Source of the DNA: Athripsodes cinereus
Lineage: Eukaryota; Arthropoda; Insecta; Trichoptera; Leptoceridae
Direction of reading: 5' to 3'
DNA: 64,000 nt
NCBI GenBank assembly: GCA_947579605.1
Contig: OX388311.1
Span: 26,972,951-27,036,950, forward strand
Translations under genes and position numbers: made by a program
Notes under the pieces: generated by a model
Told to the model about the DNA's origin: nothing
What the model saw: only the letters and a program-made list of their open reading frames with translations
The model's database searches: none
Shown here: piece after piece, positions 11,790-23,079 of the stretch
Layout of the letters: each line of letters opens with the position of its first letter
How positions within the stretch are numbered: position 1 is the stretch's first letter

Positions 11790-13665
11790 GAAGTGTTACA
11801 AAGTAAATGCCGATACAATTAATGAAATTATATTTTTATATTGAAATATTGTTTTCAGTGAAGTGTGCTGAAATCCCTGTACATGGCAAACCAAAAATTC
11901 CAACGATTGGTTGCACACTATTTTGGTGCACGGGATTTTGATTTGAAAGCGTAGGTACTTTTTTTAACATTGAATGTTTTTTTTACATTTTTCAAGCACA
12001 ATACGTTAGGATAATACTTGACGTATTAAATAAATTCCCAGTTCTCAATTGTTGCAAGTTACGAAGAAAAATAATTTAAGTGCACAGACGAACCAAAAAT
12101 AAATTAACAAGATGTTAGTACTGTACTAATAACGACGAGGTATAAGGTTAAATGATTTGATTCAATGATAAATCGTTTCCTCGGATCTTTAATTAAAGTA
12201 ACGACAATCACAATCTGGTCTATATAAATAATAATAATAATAGTAACAGTAATAGTGGTGGTTGGGAAAAGAAACAATAGTTCTATGTTGGCTAGGAACA
12301 AGAAAGTACTAGTAGTTTGCTGTCTTAAGACATGGGACGTACCTATCACTAGTGTAGTAAGGGGAATGGAAAAGCTATGTGAATGGACGGATCGGAGAGG
12401 AAAAAAGTAATTAAAAAGACAATACACAAGGGACGAAAAGGAAAAAGAAAAATAGTTGGTAAGAGAAGTAGTGGTCGTAGTAGTGTAAGTAGTAGTACAA
12501 AGCAGTAGGTACCAAAGATATAACGAATCAAACTAAAATGAAGAAGTTTTCAATTAAATCTTATCCGTGGTGTCGCAGTGAGTGCAATTGTCTGGATAAA
12601 TGAAGTTCTTTCCTGTTAAAGTTGAATCTAAATTAAAATAAATACCTACTATGAAGAAGTAATTAATAATCGACTAAAGATTACCTAGCAAGTGAAAAAT
12701 ATTAGTTCTAAGTAAACGGAAAATGAACATTGCTTTTATTAGTTAATGACTCCGAGATACGTTTTCATATATTTTTATTATTTTTAATCAAAATTACTTA
12801 AATAGTCGTATTAATAAATTGTCCGCTAGTAGATAAAAAAACACGAGCGGCTTCACCGCTTCTACGTTGAAACAGTAAATTTAATAAATAGTCTGAGATT
12901 GATAGCGAATCATATCAAAAAGTTAGTAGGTTAGTAGGCTCGAATTTTGGAAATAATTTCATGTAATCAATATTTCTACTTGTGTTGCAAGTCATATTGA
13001 ATAACTAATATATTTTATATGCACATTATTATATATACCTAGCACAGTTATGAATTTCCTCGCACGTTATGATATTTCAGTCAGTTACCGAAGCGCTGAA
13101 CAATCATCACAGGAACATATTTTCCGCAGTTCGCCGGATTATGTACACACACAAAATACGCTTCGATACATTCCACTCACCACATCCCGAACAAATAATG
13201 ATAATAATTGGCAATTTCATGTATGGATATTACATTATTATAATTCATGGTAGGTACATAGTTAGTAGCTAAAATACAAATGTAATTTGCAAAGGATTTC
13301 ACAGTAATTATTTTGATTATGCATCAGCTGATTGAATTATGCAAATTATGAAATAAATGCTGGTAATTATAAAAAAAAATGATACACATAATGAAGCAGA
13401 TAATATATATTTTTTTGTATATTTTACAAAACGTACCTAAGTATTTAGATTCTGAAATTTGTTTTATTGTTCGTCCTTTGCGCTTAGCAAATATGTAGAA
13501 TAATCTGTTAGTGAATAAAAACTAAATTCACAAAAACAGAAAAAGTCAACCATCCCGCTACAAATGTGTCCAAATTTAGATTTATAATTTCATACAATGG
13601 TTAATTATAAAAATGAAATCGATAACTATTATAGATGTGTCATTTCAACAAATACAATTTGCTGT
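11790..13665. other. Gene-free stretch with trinucleotide runs
   Basis: AAT repeats lie near 12226-12242 and GTA/GTC-rich repeats near 12468-12497. They keep several minus frames open between 12104 and 12531, giving leucine/phenylalanine-rich translations that I regard as composition artefacts. The overlapping plus frames at 13050-13272 are not recognisable. Confidence 0.5.
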
Positions 13666-13671
13666 TCGTGG

Positions 13672-13899
13672 AGCACGCGGCAAAGAATTGGTATCCCCCT
13701 ATTTTCGAAATGTTCTGTAAAAAGCAGGTGAAGGAAAAATAAAGAAATTTTACATTTTAAAATCAGTGATGAGGTTCGAAACCCATCCTAAATGTTTAGA
13801 TTTTTTGTTGACAAGGAGAGGACGATTTGTATGTTTATAACATGCAGCTAGTCAGCCTGCTACTCTACTTGTAGGATATGCCATGATGATATAATAGTA
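13672..13899 (+). repeat. Family A repeat, first of a head-to-tail pair
   Basis: It contains GCAAAGAATTGGTATCCCCC, TGTAAAAAGCAGGTG, CAGTGATGAGGTTCGAAACC, CATCCTAAATGTTTAGATTT, AACATGCAGC, CTGCTACTCTACTTGTAGGA, TATGCCATGATGATATAATA and a short (TAG/AAG) tail, so it is nearly full length. The next copy follows directly. Confidence 0.75.
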
Positions 13900-14166
13900 G
13901 AAGTAAGAGCCCTGTAAAGTCCTCGGCAAACTATAAGACTCCCACTCTATAGGTACTGTAAGTTTTAGTATGTTATGTAAAGGCGAGTGTTTGTAAAACA
14001 TCCTATATAAGACATTACACATCTCCAATTCAGCGATGAGGTATTCCACCCATCCGGAATGTTTAAGCTTTTACTGGAACAGACGACGACTTACGTTTTT
14101 ATTCCAAACAGTTCAGTTAGTGGTTACACCACCTTTGGGAAAAATCATGATGGTATGAATGAATAC
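13900..14166 (+). repeat. Family A repeat, second of a head-to-tail pair
   Basis: It begins near GACTCCCACTCT, then has GTAAGTTTTAG, GGCGAGTGTTTGTAAAACAT, TATAAGACATT, TTCAGCGATGAGGTATTCCA, CCCATCCGGAATGTTTAAGC, a GTTACACCACCTTTGGGA variant of the terminal block, and ATCATGATGGTATGAATGAA at the 3' end. The tail differs from that of the first copy (ATGA-type rather than ATA-type), which argues for two independent insertions rather than a local duplication. Confidence 0.75.
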
Positions 14167-14169
14167 AAC

Positions 14170-16918
14170 ATATTTAGTTATCAATTCCCAGTGCGAACAT
14201 ATTATGTAGAAAAATAACTCAAAATTTGAAAGTAATAACTTGTAACACAATAACAAAATTAAATAATTTCAAAGCAAAAAATTTATCCATCTTGATTAAT
14301 ATCGCTTCAATAAAGTGGAATATAATAAAGTTTGCATCACCGCTTTAAGTTTCACGAGAAAGTTTACTCCACCTTAATTTAGATGTAAGAAGCTATAATA
14401 AATAAAGTTGGATTCTAAAAGTTTAACTCACGTTTCATTATATTGCGATATTTATGATTAATAAATTATTTCCCTATAATGTTTCAAAAGAAATTTCAAT
14501 GTGTCAAACTCAATGAAGCGTAAAAAATTAACTTATTTCGCAAATACAGATCCATAAATAAGAAAAAAATAAATTGTAGAATAGAGATAAGTATGTATAA
14601 CTAATGGTTTTCCTTTCTCGCTTAGACGAGATGCATCTATATAGAAGAATGCAGGAGGGATTGTCTACTCGACAGTTTGTTATAAAAAGCTAACTTTTTT
14701 TATCCTTTTCAGTTTAAATCCAAACGTCATAAAAACAAGTAGTATTTTCCCGCCAGTTCGTTGCATGAATGGCAATTAAAATCGTAAATTTCTCCCTGAA
14801 AACTTGGCACCGTCGACGCTTTTAATTTAAAATAGAATATACGGCGTGGCTTTTAATAATTCAACTCCTCCGAGTCATGGCACGGGCAACACGGGAGTGT
14901 GTACGGCAAAGTACAGAGATATCATTATAATACCTACATACTTACTTACAAAGGTAGGTGGTTTCAGTTTTCAAAAGATATCGCCTACAAAGTGTAATTT
15001 AGAAGTTAGACATGAAGTTTTATACCCAGCGTTCTCAATTTACTTCCTTAGATCGTTGGTAAGGTAATTTGGATCTCCGTTTCGTAAAAAGAAAAGAAAG
15101 GTGAGGAAGTTTGGGAAAACACTTCACCTTGTATCTATCTTTTCTACCTGTGGAGATTTTTCACTATTCATATGGTTGATATCTGTGAAAAATGCCGATT
15201 TGAAAAATCTAATTTCACACTCCCGTTGTGTTGAATGGCTTCTATGAGATAAAATCTTATGTGAGAGTCGGAGACTCATCCCTAAATTATGAAGCCATTA
15301 CAGAATGGAGAATTTTAAACACTATGCTAAATCTTTTATAAAATATATTTTCTTCAAAAGAAACCGATATATATTTCTTCCTTAGATACTGATTGTAGAG
15401 ATGCTATAAAATAGAAAGGATTTGTTGAGGATTTTGTACATGTACATGTATGTATTTCAAATTAGTAAGACGACAAGCAGTAGCTTGATACACGTCAATG
15501 CTGTCATCAATTTGTATATTATCAAAATAAAAGCTTTGTGACTTGACAAGACATGGAAATTTACTCGGAAAATCAAAATGGTAATTTAATTATTGACACT
15601 ATATTCTAAATAAAGTGTTTGGAACGTAGCAGAACCATACACAGCTCGTTTTAAATCCAAATATAATACTAACTTAAATATTTAATATAATAAAATATTG
15701 ATTCAATTATTATCATAAAGCACTTTAATTTCTACTGTATAGATATAAAATAGTTTAGTCTCCTTCAAAACTACTAGGTAAATATTTCTCTCATAACAAA
15801 AGAATTCCTGGAATCAATGTAAAACATGATTCAAGTTAATTAAATCGAGTACATTTTCAGAGTTGTAATAATATTATTTATTCTTAAAAATAATTTATTA
15901 AATAAAGCTAGCATATTATATAGATACAGAGAGACATCTTTGAAGTATCTATTGTGTAAAGCATCTGGTTTCAGACACTAGAGATACGGATAATGATTTC
16001 TGGTGTAGGATTTAATGTTTGCTTCAAATGCATTACAATAATAATATGGTCTCCGTCGGTTAGATGCATCAAGTGCGGGATGTCCGGCCATTCTAATGAT
16101 AATAATGGAACACCTACATAGATCGGACATACGTCAAGTTTAATGGAGTCGACATAATGAGTGAGCAGATAGAAGCAATGATTTATTACACCGATTAAAT
16201 CACTATCACTACACCTGGATCGTCATTATGTCTCTAAATTTGGGAATGCAAATGTTGTCAACTATTTAATCAAACCACCCTTGACACCCATTCATTCAGC
16301 AATCTATAAAATTGTTTATTGTAATGGTAAAATATTGTACAAAACTGTTATAACTAAGAGAAGAATAACCTCCTAATTAAGTTAAATACTTGCACAGTGT
16401 ACACTATTATTCATATATTGAGATTGGCTTTTTCAGTATTTCAAGGCAAAAATCCAATATCGAGTATTATTTGAACCTTGCCTAGGTTTGTACTATATAC
16501 ATTTAACTTGATAACACATATAGAAGTAAACAAAAATTGTATCTTACATGGATTTATGTGACTCATTGAAATATGAAGTAGAAGAAAATGTAAATTTTGT
16601 GTTTCGTAGTAGAGAAGATTCAGAAGATACGTAGGTGTTTGTACATTGTAATAAAACATAGGTACAGAATAAAAGGTAAGTAAATATATTTGGGAACATG
16701 GTACTTGTACGATGTTGAATCAAATCAAGAGGCGCCTTTGAGGATATTATGGATATACTTTAGGGGAGAGTTTATAACATGTCAAGTCCTGAATGTTTGT
16801 GATGTCTCTAAAGTGTGACATAGTATAAGAGAACCTCTTAATGGATGTTAAACTTTGAAAATACATAGGAGATACGGCATACAGTAGATATTCCCACATT
16901 ACAGAGAGACCCACATCA
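14170..16918. other. Gene-free AT-rich stretch
   Basis: It holds a 14-bp palindromic run TACATGTACATGTA at 15437-15450 and small frames (14846-15067 plus, 16441-16659 minus) that I do not recognise. Nothing else is supported. Confidence 0.5.
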
Positions 16919-16919
16919 C

Positions 16920-17036
16920 ACCCGGATATCTCAGGAGTCGTAGACTTCTATTTATCCGCACGTTAAACCAAAATTGTCCTCATGGGCCATTGGGTAGGCT
17001 TGAATGGCTGGCCAGCTTAAACCGCCGTAGTGGGAA
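16920..17036 (-). repeat. Family D dispersed repeat
   Basis: In minus sense it reads CAATGGCCCATGAGGACAAT, TTTGGTTTAACGTGC, and AGTCTACGACTCCTGA. The same succession of blocks appears in plus sense at 33768-33870. I do not recognise the family, and no coding frame or tRNA-like promoter is obvious. Confidence 0.65.
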
Positions 17037-17477
17037 TCTTTAATCTCTCTTCAATGTCCCTGTATATTAAAGTTTATAGATACAGTAGGGCGACAAAAGT
17101 ATAGGTAGGTAAGTTATATTTGGGATAATATTTTTAAAAGGACGACGATATTAATCAATGAAGTGAGAATTTAGAAAAAATAATAAAAAAAACATGATCA
17201 ACAAGTAACATAATCTGAAATGCTGTGAAGAATTTCAGATAGAGTAGATTTTACTTTTTAAATTTTACTTTAATAGTAATAAAGACAAAAAACTGTATTT
17301 TTTTCAAAATATAAACGCGAAGCAAGTCAGTGTTACAATTCAAATTATTTGCAATTCAAAAAAATAAAATTAAGACACGGATCGATAGTTGAGTTTGTCT
17401 AGAAATTCAATATATAAATACCTATTAACAAAAATGAGGATTATTTATAAGTGATTATTAAACAAAGCAAAAAACGG

Positions 17478-17610
17478 TTAGATGGAAGAAATCACTATCA
17501 AGTGATAATCTCGCCACTGCATATCATCACATTTTTATTATGTAAACTGCTTTGTTACTTTGTTATGTGTATGATGATGTGCAAGAAGAATAAAATAAAT
17601 AAATAAAAAC
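17478..17610 (+). repeat. Family E dispersed repeat with (AAAT)n tail
   Basis: It has GTTAGATGGAAGAAATCACT, AGTGATAATCTCGCC, ACTGCATATCATCACATTTT, CTGCTTTGTTACTTTGTTAT, GATGATGTGCAAGAAGAATA and a closing AAATAAATAAATAAA. A second copy at 36639-36809 has the same order of blocks. A conserved body ending in a simple A-rich tail is typical of a SINE or a truncated LINE 3' end. Confidence 0.7.
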
Positions 17611-18818
17611 TTCTCATACAATCATGTCGCGTAACTAACATATTGTAAATGCCAATACAAATGAATATGTGATAAGTTTTTTATTTTATTTTCATAATCG
17701 AATCGGTCTTACAAGAATAAAGCAGCAAGTGATACACTACAAATATAAACAAAACTTGTAAGTACACGAACGCGTTACCAAAGGTTTGATAAATAAAGCA
17801 ACGAAGAATTCTGAATGTATCTAATACCCGAACATGATTGAAACTAGATCAATCATCCATTTGGCCACTGATCAAATCGATAGCCAACACATCTCTAGTT
17901 GCATACAATGCATACTACATAGAATATTTCAAATCGTTGACCAGTTAGACAGTGATTGTGCACGTTATGTAAATGTAAACACCTCGTACATGGAGCACGT
18001 TTCATTGTTAATAATACTATTATATTATTAATAGCATTGGCAGGACTAGAAATTTCATAATTTTCATGAATTCGTGATAAAAATAATTGTAATTTCAACT
18101 ATATAAGATTGCCGGACCTTTTCTTTTTGTGGCTTATTGCTATCAAACTTTGGTACAGAAATTTAAGAATATGTATACCTACCTACCCGACTTTTAAAAT
18201 CTACTTCGCGAAAGGTGGCAATTTTTTGATTTTGGTATAGGGATTTGTGATACATCAAATAAACAATAAATAAACGAATATAAGAACATTCTCGTCCTTT
18301 TCATTTATATATAGGCATTTTGAAACAAATTTCATCTTATACCTACAGTGTAAGTAATGTCTAAAAATGTTTGCAATCATGCATGCAATTTTCAAGTCTT
18401 GCATCGTCATTTTGCATGTAGGTATGTAAAGGAGCCACTGATTAATAGGTATTACGATGCTAACACTTCTGTCTTTAAGATCCTTAGGATGATATCATGA
18501 ATTCCTTTTGTGTACTTATAACAATTATTATTAAAATTGAGTACATACGAAGAAGGCGGGTGTTTGTGTTATACCATTGTTAAGATAATCATGTATGATG
18601 CATCCACGTACATACTGCCCTATTAGTACAAAGGATGTGAACAAAAAAAACTGTTTTGCTATGAATGCGCATTTGTTTATTTATTAAATATGATTTATAT
18701 GTATGTAGAGGACGTCTTTGTAATGGAAAACGTTTAAATATGAACGTTAACTTAAATTAGCAGAAAAATAGCAGAAATCTAATACAATAAATGAATAAAT
18801 CTAAATTGTATATCAACA

Positions 18819-18966
18819 ATTTCGTGGAGTCCGTGATAAATTATAGACCTTCCACTCTTTTCTGAGAGTTTTCGAGTGTCTTTTAAAAGGCAGGTATTCG
18901 TTGAACATCACGTTTAAAAACATTTAACATTTTCAGTTCAGTGATGAGGTATGTCGCCCATCTTCA
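18819..18966 (+). repeat. Family A repeat, 3'-truncated
   Basis: It begins near CGTGGAGTCCGTGATAAA and contains CTTCCACTCTTTTCTGAG, GTTTTCGAGTGTC, TTTTAAAAGGCAGGTATTCG, ACATCACGTTTA, and CAGTTCAGTGATGAGGTATG, then breaks off after GTCGCCCATC. The terminal CTACCCCACTT block is absent. Confidence 0.7.
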
Positions 18967-19645
18967 AAACCATGTTTTTGAAGCAAATTTTATAACGGAG
19001 TCAAACAGAATGATTCAATAATAATCTTATTTTAATTCATTAACTTACACTAAATTCCCAATGAAAAATATTTTGAACAAAAAATATTTAAATTATTATT
19101 CCGTTTGAGTTTGACGTATGTCATAGTTTCAACAAGAATCAAAGTGAAAGTTTCGTACACATCTTTTGCCTTTTATAATAATAAATATGGAACGACAAAT
19201 ATTGCTAATGCAAAACGGAGAGTAACGATGTAAAGAAGATCAAAGAATTTAATTATTATTATACTACTATTTGGTTTAGTTTGTCGTTTTAAAACAATAC
19301 TCTTACCCAAAGGTCTCCTATATTTTAGGTGGTAGTGTATGTAGATGACAGTTGTCATCAGCAATAATGCCTCGTATTTAGGAGTCTCTTGTCGAGTCCT
19401 CTTTAATACTATTCAGATACATGATAATAATATTAGTATATGTAGACTATCATAATAGCGAATAGCTGTGGAATAATTATTATTCTATATTACAACAATG
19501 TGATTTAATTATAGTACTGTAGAAGTAGGTTCGTAACTTCGTTGAGCTACAGTTGTAGAAAAGCTGTGTTCAGTTGGATAGCTGTTCAAGATTAATACAA
19601 TTATATAGTAAGTAAATGTGTTTCTAATAACATCCATTTATCTAT

Positions 19646-19815
19646 AACATCGTGACATATTCCACAAGTGGTGTAACCAGTTAACTAATGTAGTGAACTG
19701 GATGCAAGAAACGTGCGAGTTGCTCTCTTCATGTCAATAAATAAATGAGGATATTTAGGATGTATGGCAAACTCACACATCCTGAATTGTAAACGTCTTA
19801 TTCGTGATATTATAT
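19646..19815 (-). repeat. Family A repeat, degraded reverse copy
   Basis: The plus strand reads ATCGTGACATATTCCACAAG, TGGTGTAACCAG, GAGGATATTTAGGATGTATG and TTATTCGTGATATTATATTT. These are reverse complements of the family's 3' block (CTGGCTACCCCACTTGTGGG) and of its central ATCCTGAAT and CACGTATAAGA segments. The 5' part is lost or scrambled. Confidence 0.55.
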
Positions 19816-20395
19816 TTTGCAACATTACTTATCTACTGATAAAGCTTATACGAGTCGAAAGGATTCAAGTGGTTAACGTCGTTAACGAAGGATTTACTAT
19901 TTAGAACAATAACAATAAAGTATCTAATTAACGATGTACTAGTACTATTATTAGCAAAGCATCTAAATGCTGCCATCATTAATGTGACTTTATATATTTT
20001 GACAAGTAATATTAAGATATTCATGGTCACAAAGAGATATGTTCAAAAGGGGATTCAAAGTCCCCACAAGTCGCCTACTGGAAGCAAAAAGTTTGCTTTG
20101 GAATTAGGTACCAACATATATTTAAGAAGCAATTTATTGAATGTACAATTTATTAAATTATTCGTATAATACTTATTTTGTAATACTTATATTAAAAGTG
20201 TAAGGAAAAACTCTATTTCTAAACATTGAAAACATGTATCTATCTATCTCACCTCGAAACCTCTGACAAACGAGATAGTAAGCAGATTAACTTTATGTAA
20301 TAAAAATATAAGTTTTCCTCTTCGTATCAATAAAATATTGAGACATTCATGATGGGCAGCAAGCCACATCATTGGATATAAGATGTTGGTCTTGT

Positions 20396-20485
20396 TCGTG
20401 ATGTTTTACGAACACTTGCCTTTTCAAAGATCCTTGAAAAGAGTGAGAGACCATTTCTTGCCGGAGATTCCACGGCAAGGTTTTT
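20396..20485 (-). repeat. Family A 5'-part fragment, reverse
   Basis: The plus strand reads CGTGATGTTTTACGAACACT, TGCCTTTTCA, GAGTGAGAGACCATTTCTTG, CCGGAGATTCCACGG. This is the reverse complement of the family's 5' half (CGTGGAATCTCCGG, AAAGAA-TGGTCTCCCACTC, AGGCAGGTGTTCGTAAAAC). The 3' half is missing. Confidence 0.65.
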
Positions 20486-20852
20486 GACATTGTAAACATC
20501 ATTTCCATAATTACAATGAATAACAAATAAAATTGATACAAAACAAAACTCTATACCGAAAATAAATTAACATACGTAATTATTTCAAGATTTTGTTATT
20601 ATTTTAATTGCAATTTTATCAATAATATGTTACAAATGTTTATCAAAACTTAAATATGATAAAATGAGGTTAATATATTTGTTAACGGATGTGGCACACT
20701 GAAAAATGCGGTATATTTGAATTTTAAGATAACACACTTCAATATTTTTAGCTTTAGTCATGTGTCGCTGTGCTGTACAACTGTAATACATTAGTGTGTA
20801 GTATAATTAAGCATATAAAGAGAATAGCGTTAAGGTTTTGTGAGTATGGAAA

Positions 20853-20885
20853 TATAAATTAATTAAAGGGATTAATTAATTTATA
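20853..20885. repeat. Perfect 14-bp hairpin
   Basis: TATAAATTAATTAA (20853-20866) and TTAATTAATTTATA (20872-20885) are exact reverse complements around the loop AGGGA. The arms are pure A/T, so the hairpin may be only a compositional accident. Confidence 0.5.
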
Positions 20886-20948
20886 GGGAGCTAGTTAAGG
20901 ATGTAGTACATATTAGATAGATAGAAGTAGTAAGCAATATTTGGTAAA

Positions 20949-21134
20949 TCACATCCGGTGAAAACCATTATAACGATCGACAGCGATTTTATTGGAAGTA
21001 TCAGTGTTCGAGGTTAGCGGTTTGGTTGAAACATTATGTGCTAAGATGCCACGAAACCACAAGGGCTGCGACCCTTCCGAAGTTTTCGACAATCTTTCAA
21101 GGATCCCTAATACAAAAGATATCCACCGAGGCAC
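20949..21134. other. Unexplained GC-richer segment
   Basis: This stretch is visibly richer in G+C than its flanks, and a 61-codon minus frame crosses it (it begins MPRWISFVLG). The plus strand is also open over much of it. I recognise neither translation. It could be a conserved exon or an old repeat. Confidence 0.3.
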
Positions 21135-21139
21135 ATTAT

Positions 21140-23000
21140 AATCCCTTTGCAGATTGATTTTCTGTACACATATTAAGATGAGATGATCGATTTTTGAATA
21201 ATTCAGGTATTTAATTATCTATAACTTAAATAATCTTTGCACATGATTTCTGTTCCGTCTAATTACTCTTTTTATTCATGTTAAACCAGGTAAATATTTT
21301 TCTAGAACAAAAGTTGCTTGAACTATTTGACAAATTAGTTTCTTTTTCACATCATAACATTATTATCTTGGCGTCTCTTCGCTCGAATAATTTTAAATAT
21401 TATTAGGTACATTTTTATTTGATCTATAAATATTGTGTTCTCTAACTCTTAACATTATATTATGTTATGCAAAGTTATTTCAATCGGATTTGAATGATAT
21501 TATATACGAGTAGGTACCGGGAGAGAGATTCTAAGAAAATGATATTCATTTCAAAGACGAATGATAACAACAACAATAATATTAAAGCGTTTCCTAACAC
21601 AATAACATCTTATTGATTTACGATCTGCTTTCACGTTCTACTGCTTTCATTTTGTCAATAAATGAGCACCTACTAGGAAATAGACATTTTATTTGTATAA
21701 AAGTACATATTTCGATAGAGTTTTAGTCCATGAACGAACCTAATAATCATTTTTTTTAATATAATAACGTAGAGTAAAGGGATATCAATTATATTAGAAA
21801 ATAATAACAACAAAGGATAGATACAAAAGCAAACACAAGTTCTTTGATGATGAACAAATTATAAAAAAATATCTGCAAAAGTTCTTGTCTTTAAAATATG
21901 GGTATACAAGAAATAATTATTTATTGTAAAGGTGAGTAAAATATTCCTGCAATAATGTCACTGGATAGAGCTATAAATTAAATAGCTTTTAATTAAAGGA
22001 GATTGCTTTATTCCTTACAGCTTCCCTTATTTGCTATTATTATAAGTTAATCTTTAAAACCCACCGCTCACTTCAGAGAAAACCTTAATTAATTTCCTTT
22101 TATTATAGAGTTTCTAATTCCTCTGTCTACTTAAATATCCATTGTATTGTTCTCATGTTGTACTGGACTGGAAGTGGAAACTACACCAAATGTAAAATAT
22201 TTTAAGGATAACATAGCAATAATATATTCTGGATATAAATCTAATATTTCAGAATTATTCTTATATTCATCAAAATTTATACTGGTTTTCACAGAATATG
22301 ATTTCAGATTTATTTCAAATGAAATTGGTTCGTTCAATTACCCTTCAATACTACAATATCTTTGAATTTTAAATAAAAAATTAAAGTACATAAATATTAA
22401 TTAAAATAAACCTTTTAATAAAAATAAAATAGGAATTAATTAATTTGATACTAAATTAACAACAACCTCTTTGTAAATCTTACCTTTTAAATATTTGTAA
22501 GTAGAGAAAATTAGAAAAAGACATATCTTAGATATACCTAATATTGTTTTATGATTTTATAGGCTTTGGATAAACACAAAAAGAAAACAGAAACTGTAAA
22601 GCCCGAGGCTCTTACAAAGAGAAACTATACCATCTACATGTACTATGGTATTAAATAAGAAATATCATATAAGGCTGAACATAAATGCTAGAGTTATATC
22701 CCAGAGGACAAGACGAGGGGAGCGTGTTTTCTGAGAAAACATGAAAAAATTACTTTTGATAAAACGTACCCTGAAAATTAATGTATCTCAGTTTTCATCT
22801 TGTATCAAATCGTTCTATAAAATAAACAAACTACTCTAAAGCCACGTATTGACAACGAAATATCAAAGTTTACAAAGTCGAGTCAAGAATCGAATATAAA
22901 AATAATCATTGTAGTTGGTAGAAATATTTTATAGAAAGAATAGAGATTGTTTGAATATTAATTTTAAAATGTAAAACTAAACACTGTTTAATTTTCACTA
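21140..23000. other. Gene-free AT-rich stretch
   Basis: Two overlapping frames on opposite strands (22131-22365) have AT-driven composition and no recognisable product. No repeat family from elsewhere in the window is obvious here. Confidence 0.45.
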
Positions 23001-23004
23001 TGAT

Positions 23005-23033
23005 TATTTAGTCAATTTAATATAGACTAAATA
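23005..23033. repeat. 9-bp perfect hairpin beside the ribozyme
   Basis: TATTTAGTC (23005-23013) pairs exactly with GACTAAATA (23025-23033). In minus sense it lies just downstream of the hammerhead at 23038-23075. Confidence 0.45.
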
Positions 23034-23037
23034 CTAA

Positions 23038-23075
23038 TTGCCAAGCGCTTTCGCCTTGCGGCATCTTCAGGGCAA
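23038..23075 (-). ncRNA. Hammerhead ribozyme motif, compact
   Basis: Read on the minus strand: helix I 5' strand UUGCC (23075-23071); core CUGAAGA (23070-23064), allowed because core position 7 varies; a U; helix II GCC/GGC capped by the GNRA-type loop GCAA; GAAA (23051-23048 region); self-complementary GCGC as helix III; UU as the cleavage dinucleotide; then GGCAA (23042-23038), which pairs perfectly with UUGCC. The whole motif is 38 nt with no mismatch in helices I and II. The layout is the same as at 11708-11750. No reverse transcriptase or GIY-YIG frame is nearby, so it is either a lone remnant of a Penelope-like element or a non-autonomous retrozyme. Confidence 0.8.
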
Positions 23076-23079
23076 GAGA

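Noticed and set aside
12104..12531. Overlapping Leu/Phe-rich minus frames that look like membrane segments
   Set aside because: They come from purine-rich, trinucleotide-repeat DNA on the plus strand, and both overlapping frames look alike in composition.
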